Shown: positions 24,813 through 33,020 of the stretch, piece by piece
How the letters are laid out: each line of letters begins with the position of its first letter
How positions within the stretch are numbered: position 1 is the stretch's first letter
From: Clostridia bacterium
GTDB taxonomy: Bacteria > Bacillota > Clostridia > Saccharofermentanales > Saccharofermentanaceae
Assembly: GCA_016287245.1 (NCBI GenBank)
Contig: JAEEWG010000010.1
Location: forward strand, 1 to 64,000
Direction of reading: 5' to 3'
Length of the DNA: 64,000 bases
Translations under genes and position numbers: made by a program
Notes under the pieces: model-generated
The model's database searches: none
Told to the model about the DNA's origin: nothing
What the model saw: the letters and a program-made list of their open reading frames with translations, nothing else

Positions 24813-25745
24813 ATGGCTAACATTTACACATCTGCAGATCAGCTGATCGGAAAAACACCGATCCTGGAACTGACACATCTGGAAAAGTCCACCGGCGCTG
24901 TAGCAAAGGTCTTCGCAAAACTCGAATACTTCAATCCGGGCGGATCCGTTAAGGATCGTATCGCTAAGGCAATGCTTGATGACGCGGAGGCAAAGGGTAT
25001 CCTGAAGCCGACCACAACGATCATCGAACCGACTTCCGGCAACACGGGTATCGGACTGGCAGCAGTGGCTACCGCCCGCGGCTATAGATCCATCATCGTA
25101 ATGCCGGACACGATGTCCGTCGAAAGAAGAAAGCTCATGAAAGCTTACGGTGCCGAGCTCGTTCTTTCTGAAGGCGCAAAGGGCATGAAGGGTGCGATCG
25201 CCAAAGCAGAAGAACTGCATCAGGAAATCAAAGACAGCCTGATCCCGTCCCAGTTCACCAACCCGGCAAACCCGGCGATCCATAAGGCAACCACAGGTCC
25301 GGAGATCTGGGAAGACCTCGACGGAAAAGTAGATATTTTCGTGGCAGGTGTCGGTACAGGCGGAACGATCACAGGTACAGGAGCTTTTCTCAAGGAAAAG
25401 AACCCGGGCGTGAAGATCGTCGCTGTTGAGCCGAAGGATTCCCCGGTACTCTCTGAGGGCCGTTCCGGTTCCCATAAGATCCAGGGCATCGGCGCAGGCT
25501 TCGTTCCGGAGACACTCGACACGAGCATCTATGACGAAGTATTCCCGGTCAGCAATGAAGATGCATTCGATATCGGAAGAAAGATCGGAAGACAGGAAGG
25601 TGTACTCGTAGGTATATCTTCCGGTGCCGCCGCTTTCGCAGCTCTCGAGCTTGCGAAGCGTCCGGAAAATGCCGGTAAGAACATCGTCGTTCTGCTCCCG
25701 GACTCCGGTGACAGATATCTTTCCACAGCACTTTACGAAGAGTGA
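24813..25745 (+). CDS. cysK: Cysteine synthase (O-acetylserine sulfhydrylase)
   Basis: 310 residues, full length for CysK. It forms cysteine from O-acetylserine and sulfide. The PLP lysine is Lys47 in NPGGSVKDR, followed by [11 protein letters not shown] and the phosphate-binding loop [10 protein letters not shown]; the C-terminal [10 protein letters not shown] is also typical. ATG 24813 has AAGGAAGGA upstream; the in-frame ATG at 24756 lies before the intergenic palindrome and lacks a site. Second gene of the operon with metY. Confidence 0.94.
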   Translation: MANIYTSADQLIGKTPILELTHLEKSTGAVAKVFAKLEYFNPGGSVKDRIAKAMLDDAEAKGILKPTTTIIEPTSGNTGIGLAAVATARGYRSIIVMPDTMSVERRKLMKAYGAELVLSEGAKGMKGAIAKAEELHQEIKDSLIPSQFTNPANPAIHKATTGPEIWEDLDGKVDIFVAGVGTGGTITGTGAFLKEKNPGVKIVAVEPKDSPVLSEGRSGSHKIQGIGAGFVPETLDTSIYDEVFPVSNEDAFDIGRKIGRQEGVLVGISSGAAAFAALELAKRPENAGKNIVVLLPDSGDRYLSTALYEE

Positions 25746-25761
25746 TCTTCGAAAAGTATAT

Positions 25762-25787
25762 TGATCTCCTCCTTATTGGGAGATCCT
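25762..25787 (+). other. Hairpin after cysK
   Basis: GATCTCC-tccttatt-GGGAGATC forms a 7-bp stem 16 bases after the cysK stop. It precedes the longer terminator and may protect the 3' end of the message. Confidence 0.4.
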
Positions 25788-25805
25788 AAACCTCACAAGT
25801 GAAAA

Positions 25806-25890
25806 GCGTCAGGATCAGGCGATGTGCGAGAATTCGGAATTGCACCGCCGAAGATCGACATCGATCTGATCCTGTCGTTTTTTTCTTTTT
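25806..25890 (+). terminator. Long-stem terminator of the cysteine operon
   Basis: CAGGATCAG (25810-25818) and CTGATCCTG (25866-25874) pair, continued inside by CGATGT/ACATCG and TTCGG/CCGAA, giving an extended rod of nearly 70 bases before TTTTTTT (25878-25884). It is much longer than an ordinary terminator, so a stable 3' RNA fragment is possible. The remaining 158 bases to the next gene show nothing clear. Confidence 0.82.
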
Positions 25891-26048
25891 ATGCCCTTTT
25901 CATCATCGGCGCAGTGCTTCTTCACGGCGATACATGTTTACTTGATCAGTGAGACATGATAAGCTAAAAAGCGAAAAGATTGGCATGCATTGGGGCCAAG
26001 ACATCATAGTAAATAGCATTATCATCGTGGCCTAACGGAGGATTTGTT

Positions 26049-29000
26049 ATGTTGGGGAATCGCTGGTTAAGGTGTCTTTGTGTTTTGTTATCGTTTTCTT
26101 TGATTGGGTTTATCTCGCCTAAATGGCTTTATGCTGAATACGAAACTGTAGATTGTTTTTCGGTGACCGATGGACTTGAGTTCAATGTTGACGCAAGTAT
26201 AGTATCTGCCTGGGATACATATGCTAATCTGGAGTTTACTATTACCAATACAGGTACCGATACCATCCACAACTGGTACTTCACTGCTGATCTTGGATCC
26301 GCTATTGTGGGAATCTGGGGAGCTATAGAATATGATCGAGATAACACAGGTATGTACACGCTGAAAAATGCTGGTTGGAATCAAGATATTCTTCCGGGAA
26401 GTACAATAAGCTTTGGAATGACAGTATCTTCGCTGAATGGACAAGCTATTAGCAAGCTTCCGTCTTTTTATTTGCTAAACACAAAAGTATGCGAGGTAGA
26501 TCAAAGCAAGTATTCGCTATCATATCATGAATACTCTAGTTGGGGGACAGGATATAATGGTGCACTTGTTTTGTCTAATTTATCCTCTGATCCGATAGAG
26601 GATTGGAGCATTTCTTTTTCTGCTAATAGAAGTATTAATACAGTATCAGGTGCCGAACTAAGTGTTTCTGAAGAAACCATTACAATTGCAAATGATGGAA
26701 CAAATCAAAACATCGGGCCAACTTCAACACTAACTTTGACAGTCGTTGGAGGATTGCAGAATAACGATGTCGGCTTTGAGACGAGTGATATTTTAATGCA
26801 TTCAGTAAGTTGTGCATTTGGCCTTGCTGATGACGCTGATAATAGCGGTAAAGCAGACTTCATGGATTTCATTCATGATGCAAAAGAAAGTCAGATTATC
26901 TCTCCAACTCCTTCAACTACACCAGTTGAAACGCCAAAACCAAGCGTTACAGTGACTTCAACGCCTGTGCCAACTCCCGATATACAGATTGATTCAGATG
27001 AGGATGGCATACCAGATTATTACGAGCAGATGATAGGTTCAGATATTTATTCTAAAGATTCTGACAATGATGGAATCGAAGATGCAATTGAAATCATTCT
27101 AGGATTAGATCCTCTATCTCAGGACAGCGATGACGATGGAATTTCTGATAGCCAAGAAGACAATGATAACGACGGATTGACAATTCTGCAGGAGATATAT
27201 TATGGCACCTACACTTGGACAAATGACTCTGATGTTGATGGTGTTTCAGATGGAGATGAGATCAGCGTCTATCAGTCAAATCCCGTAAACCCTGATAGCG
27301 ATGGAGACGGAATAGAAGATGGAGATGAAGTTAAATTGAATCTGGATCCTACGAATTCTGACAGTGATGGAGATGGAATTCCAGACGGACAAGAGCGTTT
27401 TTTTCAAACAAGAAAAGAAGAAATATCCAATTCAGAGCATCCAGCTGTCAATAGGGTTGAAGTATCCGTCGAAGGAACTGGTTGCTTGGATTCGGCGATG
27501 ATAATCGAAGATGTCTATGATACGGATGCTTATTCAAGAGAAATCGTGGGACTTATTGGTTCTCCTGTCAATATTGAGTATGACGGAGATTTTGAACAGG
27601 CGCTGATTTCATTCCATTATGATGAAAACCGTCTTTCTTCAACAAAACCCAATATCCCCGATGCTTTACCAATTGAAGACAATTATGTAACTAATCCTCA
27701 ATCATTAGGAATTTTCTATTTTGACGAGGATACGGGGCTTTATGTTGATTGTGATGCAACTGTGGATACAATTAATCATACTGTTTCTTGTGCGACTACA
27801 CACTTCAGCACATATATGGTCATGGATAAAGCTATTTGGTACTATTGGTGGTCTAGTCTTAAGTATTCAGGTGAGATGAGACCGTCCCATGAAGGATATA
27901 AAGGAATTGACTATGTGTTGGAAATACCATATGTCGACTCTATGACAGAATCTGATATTCGCGAAATGAATGCTATTGCTACCAGAATCATTGATAATAT
28001 GCAAGATGGTGATCGCATGGTTATACGTGGATACAACACAGGTGGAATATACACCTATGATTATACTGACGACAAAGATCTGCTAAAGTCTCAAGTAATT
28101 AACTGGCCATGGAACGAAGATGAAACCTGGGTCGGATACAATTATGGACCGATGGATTTGATTGGTACAGAATTGAGTGGACTGGAAATATTCAATATTG
28201 CCTATAGCACAAATAATCATAATCCGGATAATGAATTGATTGTTATAGCTTTCCATAATTCTGCTGATATAGAGTGCCAGTTCTACAGTACTTATCATCG
28301 AACTCGACAGGAGATGACAGCGTATATTTTTACGCTTTCTAGCGGCAATTCCAATACCCCATCTCTTAAATGGTTGAATCATGTTGCAGGTGGGGGTGTA
28401 ATCGATTGTGGAGGAAAGACAGCAGATGAAGTATATGAAGAATATGTAAATCTGTATGGCTTGCGGCAGGGATTAGATCTTGATCCTCGCGATGACGGAA
28501 AGTTTGGAGACGGGCTTTGGGATATTTATGAAAAACAAGGCATGCTTGGTGCAAATGGGAGATTCTATTATGCTAATCCAATGAAAGTTGATACCGATAA
28601 TGACAAACTTATTGATTCGGATGAGATGGGGACGTTCTATAGAATTTCTGTAGACGAAGACAGTCAAGTGTTCCTTAATGGAAAAGAGCTTTATTCAAAT
28701 TCTCCACTATCTTGTTTAATTAACATTTTTACAGTGTACGGCAAAGGAGAATGGACAGTTTTCGGTGTGCCTACAGATCCTTCAAATCCAGACACAGATG
28801 GAGATGATGCTTTAGATGGGATGGATGAAACACCTTCCAAATGTAATCCATATGCGAGCTATATTCTTTATGGTCCTGAATCTGCTTTTAATGATCTCGA
28901 AGAAGAAGTGCTATTCCGTAAAAAAACATACGAGAAAAATGGTAGATTAGTGTTCTGTTACAGAGTGTATAACAATTCGGATTTTAAACCATTATGGGAT

Positions 29001-29486
29001 AAAATGGGATATAACGAAACTGGTGAAAAGAAAAAATTTAGAATCGATGAGGTTATAATATCCTCGCATGGTGTTATTGAGGGTGATATGATGGAAATTG
29101 GAGCGGCAACTTTTTCTTATGAAGGGGAATATGGAACTCTTTACAAACCCAATGAACTTGAGCGAAAGAGTATGAATCTGCTTTATTTATCTTGTTGTTA
29201 TTCTGGATCTCTCTCTGCCCATTTAACGGCGGATCCTAATTCGCCAATGTGGAATGTGGCTCTTGCTTTTCTTTTTTCGCATCACGATATAGGTGAAGTA
29301 GTTGGATGGGATGGACAGACGAAATTTGCGTCTAGCCTAGTGCTAAGTTGGGATGATCTATCCTTCCATTATGGGGAGACATATACAGCAGAAACATTAA
29401 AAAGCGATTATAAAGGAGAAATCCGATATAGAAAAATTACCGAAGACACATATGAGTATACATGGAAAGAAGGTATTATCTCATGA
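26049..29486 (+). CDS. Secreted multidomain protein with CBM2-like domains, calcium-binding repeats and a caspase-like C-terminus
   Basis: 1145 residues. Signal peptide 1-29; two CBM2-like beta domains (~30-280, e.g. ITNTGTDTIHNWYF); a Pro/Thr linker (~285-311); five or more thrombospondin type 3-like repeats of the DSDGDGIPD kind (~313-451). Then a beta domain (~468-594), a vWA-like region lacking the metal site (~612-775, DRMVIRGYNT), a second DxDxD segment (~808-935), and a C-terminal domain with ISSHGVIEG (His1007) and LSCCYSG (Cys1050), the histidine-cysteine pair typical of clan CD (caspase-like) peptidases. CGGAGG precedes the start. Codons are much richer in A/T than around it, suggesting transfer. 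The domain calls are by eye. Confidence 0.78.
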   Translation: MLGNRWLRCLCVLLSFSLIGFISPKWLYAEYETVDCFSVTDGLEFNVDASIVSAWDTYANLEFTITNTGTDTIHNWYFTADLGSAIVGIWGAIEYDRDNTGMYTLKNAGWNQDILPGSTISFGMTVSSLNGQAISKLPSFYLLNTKVCEVDQSKYSLSYHEYSSWGTGYNGALVLSNLSSDPIEDWSISFSANRSINTVSGAELSVSEETITIANDGTNQNIGPTSTLTLTVVGGLQNNDVGFETSDILMHSVSCAFGLADDADNSGKADFMDFIHDAKESQIISPTPSTTPVETPKPSVTVTSTPVPTPDIQIDSDEDGIPDYYEQMIGSDIYSKDSDNDGIEDAIEIILGLDPLSQDSDDDGISDSQEDNDNDGLTILQEIYYGTYTWTNDSDVDGVSDGDEISVYQSNPVNPDSDGDGIEDGDEVKLNLDPTNSDSDGDGIPDGQERFFQTRKEEISNSEHPAVNRVEVSVEGTGCLDSAMIIEDVYDTDAYSREIVGLIGSPVNIEYDGDFEQALISFHYDENRLSSTKPNIPDALPIEDNYVTNPQSLGIFYFDEDTGLYVDCDATVDTINHTVSCATTHFSTYMVMDKAIWYYWWSSLKYSGEMRPSHEGYKGIDYVLEIPYVDSMTESDIREMNAIATRIIDNMQDGDRMVIRGYNTGGIYTYDYTDDKDLLKSQVINWPWNEDETWVGYNYGPMDLIGTELSGLEIFNIAYSTNNHNPDNELIVIAFHNSADIECQFYSTYHRTRQEMTAYIFTLSSGNSNTPSLKWLNHVAGGGVIDCGGKTADEVYEEYVNLYGLRQGLDLDPRDDGKFGDGLWDIYEKQGMLGANGRFYYANPMKVDTDNDKLIDSDEMGTFYRISVDEDSQVFLNGKELYSNSPLSCLINIFTVYGKGEWTVFGVPTDPSNPDTDGDDALDGMDETPSKCNPYASYILYGPESAFNDLEEEVLFRKKTYEKNGRLVFCYRVYNNSDFKPLWDKMGYNETGEKKKFRIDEVIISSHGVIEGDMMEIGAATFSYEGEYGTLYKPNELERKSMNLLYLSCCYSGSLSAHLTADPNSPMWNVALAFLFSHHDIGEVVGWDGQTKFASSLVLSWDDLSFHYGETYTAETLKSDYKGEIRYRKITEDTYEYTWKEGIIS

Positions 29487-30235
29487 GAGACAAATTATCA
29501 AAAAGAAAGATCGCTTTCTTTAGTCTTGCAATAATCATTCTTGTCGCTCTTCTATTTTTGTGCAGAGATCCGTTGAATGCGTTGTATCATTCTGTCACAT
29601 ATCAGATTCGCTTCGGGAAAGAAATCTCGTTTTGCAAGTCTGTGGATAATGATGAGGTGCAGTTTCGATATGTAAGGATTCCCCAATCGGGTGTTAAACA
29701 AATAGTTTTTGAGGTTAGAGAGAGTACTTCATGGGAAGATGTTGCTTCTGTTGTAACGAAAGTTTCAGAGTATTACAAGCAACGAACAGACGGAGATGAA
29801 ATCTGGCAGATAGTTTTAAGTAAAGGAGTTTCCAAAGAATATCCGGTTGGTTATATACCTTATGCGATTTTTACAAATCAAATGGCGATTTCAGAAATGA
29901 TAAGTAACGAGGAAACATGTCTGCATATCTGTCGTTTGGATGAGACAAGTTCTTGGGATTTGTCCCATCTGGAAGGAAGTCGATTTGACTTTGTGGAAGA
30001 ACTGGTTTTGTGTGGCTCTTTTGAAGACTTGGATCCGCTCAAGAACTGGAATGGGTTATCCTTATGTGCCTACGCTACTGGTGAGTATTGCACATACAGA
30101 ATTAGTCAAGAGTTTCCCAATCTTTCTGAAGAAGTATGGGAAAGATTGTGTGCTCAAATGGACGACGCAATTCAATTTGTTCCACTCACAAATTCCAAAA
30201 TAGAAAAACCAAAATTAGGAGCAACATATCTATAG
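29483..30235 (+). CDS. Membrane-anchored protein of unknown function
   Basis: 250 residues: a basic N-terminus and one membrane helix (~10-27, KIAFFSLAIIILVALLFL), then a soluble, probably extracytoplasmic domain that I do not recognise. The ATG overlaps the stop of the large secreted protein (ATGA), so the two are translationally coupled and probably act together, for example as a partner or inhibitor of the putative peptidase. Codon use is as A/T-rich as that gene. A longer start at 29462 would lie inside the preceding gene. Confidence 0.72.
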   Translation: MRDKLSKRKIAFFSLAIIILVALLFLCRDPLNALYHSVTYQIRFGKEISFCKSVDNDEVQFRYVRIPQSGVKQIVFEVRESTSWEDVASVVTKVSEYYKQRTDGDEIWQIVLSKGVSKEYPVGYIPYAIFTNQMAISEMISNEETCLHICRLDETSSWDLSHLEGSRFDFVEELVLCGSFEDLDPLKNWNGLSLCAYATGEYCTYRISQEFPNLSEEVWERLCAQMDDAIQFVPLTNSKIEKPKLGATYL

Positions 30236-30340
30236 ATTGTTGAATGTTTGACAATTCCAAATTGTGGCGTTATTCATGAATACTAAATGATTTGAAGTTT
30301 ATATGCCCTTTAAAAAAATATTTTGAAGGTCAAAAAAATT

Positions 30341-30383
30341 CCTCGGGTCGTGTGTCTAATTAATGAAACCCGGGAAGTTTTTT
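30341..30383 (+). other. Hairpin with conserved loop before the first PstS-like lipoprotein
   Basis: Stem CTCGGGT (30342-30348) / ACCCGGG (30368-30374) closes a 19-base loop containing GTGTCTAATTAATGAA. A run of six T follows (30378-30383), so it can act as a terminator for the upstream genes. The same loop with a different stem precedes the next lipoprotein gene. Confidence 0.7.
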
Positions 30384-30400
30384 AGTTGGAGGGCATTCTC

Positions 30401-32938
30401 ATGAAAAGCAAAATCATCTCTCTTATATTAGCAGGTTCCATGATCCTTTCTCTCGGCGCATGTGCGAAAAAAGATCCTGTGGATGGATCTTCGGAAAGCA
30501 CTGTGGCGACTGAAACAACAGCAAAGAAGGAGACGACGTCGAAGAAGGAAACGACGGAAACGCCAGATCCGATCCCTGAAACGTCTCCTACGCCGGCTGT
30601 TCCATCGGTTTCGGAGCAGGATCCGACGGAAGCTCCCACGTATGGTCCGCAGGAATACTCATTTACCAAAATCAACTATCCGGTGATCGATGGTTCGACT
30701 TCTACCAAGCCGATGGCTGCCGCGCTTACGTCGATCATGCTCGGCATCCCGAGAAGCGAAGCGGATGAGATGCTGAAATTTCATAAGACTTCCTCGTCGT
30801 TTTCCTATCTGGTGGAAGGTCATGCGGATCTTCTGATCTGTGCGGAACCGGCTGACTCCGTGTTCGACATGATGAAGGAAAACCATTTCGATTATGAGAT
30901 GGAACCTTTTGCCGCAGAAGCGCTTGTCTTCGTAGTCAATGCGTCAAATCCGGTGGACTCCCTGACGATCGAGCAGATCCAGAAGATCTATACAGGTGAG
31001 ATCAAAAACTGGAAGGAAGTCGGTGGCGAAGATAAAGAGATCGTTCCCGTGCAGAGAAATGAGACGGCGGGTTCTCAGGTCATGATGGAAAAACTGGTCA
31101 TGAAGGATCTTCAGATGATGGAGGCGCCGACGGAACTGAGACCTGAGGAGATGGGCGGCCTGATCGAAGTCGTTAAATCCTACGACAATTCTGCCGGAGC
31201 GATCGGCTATACTCCTTACTATTACGCGACGAACATGAAGATGGCAGATGGACTGAAGATCATCAAGGTCGGAGGTATTGAGCCGAATAAGGAAACGATC
31301 GGAAAAGGGGAGTACCCCTTCCGCACTTCCTACTATGTCGTGATCTCGAAGATGATGCCTGAAGGATGGGCCCCGCGCGTTCTTTATAACTGGATCTTAA
31401 GTGAAGAAGGACAGAAACTGGCGGAGATGGAAGGCTATGTTCCGGCGGCAGAAAAGAAAGAAATGGATACCGTCGTGAATGTAAACTGGAATTATTATCA
31501 GCCCGCAATTGTTGGAGACCCGGTATTTACGCGCTTGAAGGAAGGGGAGATGGGTGATTTTACACCGTCTTCCGAATACGGACAGGTGTTCGTCCTCCCC
31601 TGCATCTATAAGGATGATTTCTACTATGAAGAATCGCCCGATATCGCATACGGTATCTTCGACAAAAACGGAACGCTGCTTTGTGATCCGGTCTTTGATT
31701 ACGGATTCGAATTTACAGATGGCATTTATGTCGTAGGAAAAGATGAGGAAGGAATGGGTCTTCTTACCACAGATGGTTCTATCTATACCGGAACGAAATA
31801 TGACGGATATGATCACTTATCTGATACAGACAGATTTGCTCTCTATAATAGATCACATACATCTCTCGAAATCTATTATTTTGACAGGGAAAACGGAGTA
31901 TCAAAGGATCCAATCAAAGTGACAGTTCCCGATAGATATGATGTGGAAGATATTTGGCCATGTGTCTCCGAGGTGATCGATGACCGGTATATTATCATTT
32001 CATATGGCTTTACGGGAGAAGGTTTCCTTTACGACATTAAGACAGGAGAACTAGAGCAGATCCCGAATTATTCGCATTGTTACCAGAGGGTCGGAAAAAA
32101 CATGGTGATCTATAGCGATGGTTACTCTGATTTATACTGCCAGAATGTTTTCGGAAAGAAGCTATCTGAATATGTGTATGAGGATCATCAGATCCTTTCT
32201 ACAGGAGAGATCCTTCTGACGAGACTAGGCAGGATGGCATGGGATATCCTTGATGAAAAGGGCAATGTCCGGACCGTGTGCAAGCCTGCGCCGAATGGAT
32301 ACATTTCTATGGAGGTCGTGAAAGATTATATTATCCTCTACTGGAGCGATCACATTGAACTTCTGGATCTTGATTTTCAGACGGTTTCTTCTGTGAAAGT
32401 GGAAAACGCGGCAAACTACAGCAGTGTGAATTTTGAACAACCGATCGTTTCCAATCAGTTTGATGATGGGAAAAAGTACGTTCTGAATCTTTTGAATGAA
32501 AAGAAGATGGAGATTGAAAACGTAAGTTGTATGTACATCGAGTCGGAATACCTGTTTATCATCGAATTCCAGAATAATGGACCGCAAAAATGGACGATTC
32601 TAAACGTTGAGGATATGACGACAGTTCGCTCCGGAGAAGGTGAAGCGCGAATGATTGAAGATACTAAGGATCACAAGTATTATCTGGCATATTCTTCCTC
32701 CGAGGGTAATAATGACATTATCGTGATGGATCCGGCTTCCGGGGAAGTCATCTTTAAAGATCTCCCGAATCCCAGAATGGATGAAGTGCAGGTGGAGTGT
32801 ATTTACGATGGGAAACTGATCTACAACACATATGCCCGCCTGCCATATGACAACCGCCGTATTTCCAGCACGACCATGATCGATCGGGAGGGTAATATCC
32901 TGTTCCTTTATAACACGCTCTATCTTCCGGAAGATTAA
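30401..32938 (+). CDS. PstS-like lipoprotein with repeat-rich C-terminal domain (copy 1)
   Basis: 845 residues. The signal peptide ends in lipobox LGAC (Cys21), followed by a Ser/Thr/Pro/Glu-rich linker (~25-85). Residues ~90-360 are a phosphate-binding-protein-like domain (DGSTSTKPMAAAL, YTGEIKNWKEVGG, RNETAGSQVMMEK, IGYTPYYYA). The last ~480 residues are beta-rich with repeats such as YGIFDKNGTLLCDPVFDYG, like WG repeats or a propeller. GGAGGG lies eight bases before ATG 30401. No PstC, PstA or PstB gene is nearby, so it is more likely a sensor, surface adhesin or scavenger than part of a classic transporter. Confidence 0.82.
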   Translation: MKSKIISLILAGSMILSLGACAKKDPVDGSSESTVATETTAKKETTSKKETTETPDPIPETSPTPAVPSVSEQDPTEAPTYGPQEYSFTKINYPVIDGSTSTKPMAAALTSIMLGIPRSEADEMLKFHKTSSSFSYLVEGHADLLICAEPADSVFDMMKENHFDYEMEPFAAEALVFVVNASNPVDSLTIEQIQKIYTGEIKNWKEVGGEDKEIVPVQRNETAGSQVMMEKLVMKDLQMMEAPTELRPEEMGGLIEVVKSYDNSAGAIGYTPYYYATNMKMADGLKIIKVGGIEPNKETIGKGEYPFRTSYYVVISKMMPEGWAPRVLYNWILSEEGQKLAEMEGYVPAAEKKEMDTVVNVNWNYYQPAIVGDPVFTRLKEGEMGDFTPSSEYGQVFVLPCIYKDDFYYEESPDIAYGIFDKNGTLLCDPVFDYGFEFTDGIYVVGKDEEGMGLLTTDGSIYTGTKYDGYDHLSDTDRFALYNRSHTSLEIYYFDRENGVSKDPIKVTVPDRYDVEDIWPCVSEVIDDRYIIISYGFTGEGFLYDIKTGELEQIPNYSHCYQRVGKNMVIYSDGYSDLYCQNVFGKKLSEYVYEDHQILSTGEILLTRLGRMAWDILDEKGNVRTVCKPAPNGYISMEVVKDYIILYWSDHIELLDLDFQTVSSVKVENAANYSSVNFEQPIVSNQFDDGKKYVLNLLNEKKMEIENVSCMYIESEYLFIIEFQNNGPQKWTILNVEDMTTVRSGEGEARMIEDTKDHKYYLAYSSSEGNNDIIVMDPASGEVIFKDLPNPRMDEVQVECIYDGKLIYNTYARLPYDNRRISSTTMIDREGNILFLYNTLYLPED

Positions 32939-32970
32939 CTGAAAAATTATTGAAACTGCAAAAAAAGAAT

Positions 32971-33003
32971 TCGCTTGTTGTGTCTAATTATTGAAACAAG
33001 CGA
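32971..33003 (+). other. Hairpin with conserved loop before the second PstS-like lipoprotein
   Basis: A 9-bp stem TCGCTTGTT (32971-32979) / AACAAGCGA (32995-33003) closes a loop GTGTCTAATTATTGA. The loop nearly equals that at 30349-30367 while the stem sequence differs, and an A7 tract lies at the same distance upstream in both. No T tract follows. Confidence 0.7.
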
Positions 33004-33020
33004 AAAGGACGGAAACCATT

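Noticed and set aside
27880..28380. Functional vWA domain in the large secreted protein
   Set aside because: The DxSxS metal site is missing (the strand reads DYVLEIPYVDSM), so it is called only vWA-like.
30351..32990. GTCTAA in the conserved hairpin loops as an ECF sigma factor -10 element
   Set aside because: A TGAA-type -35 lies about 26-27 bases upstream, too far for the usual 16-17, and TGAAAC lies downstream of it. The stem-loop reading fits better, though a promoter role is not excluded.
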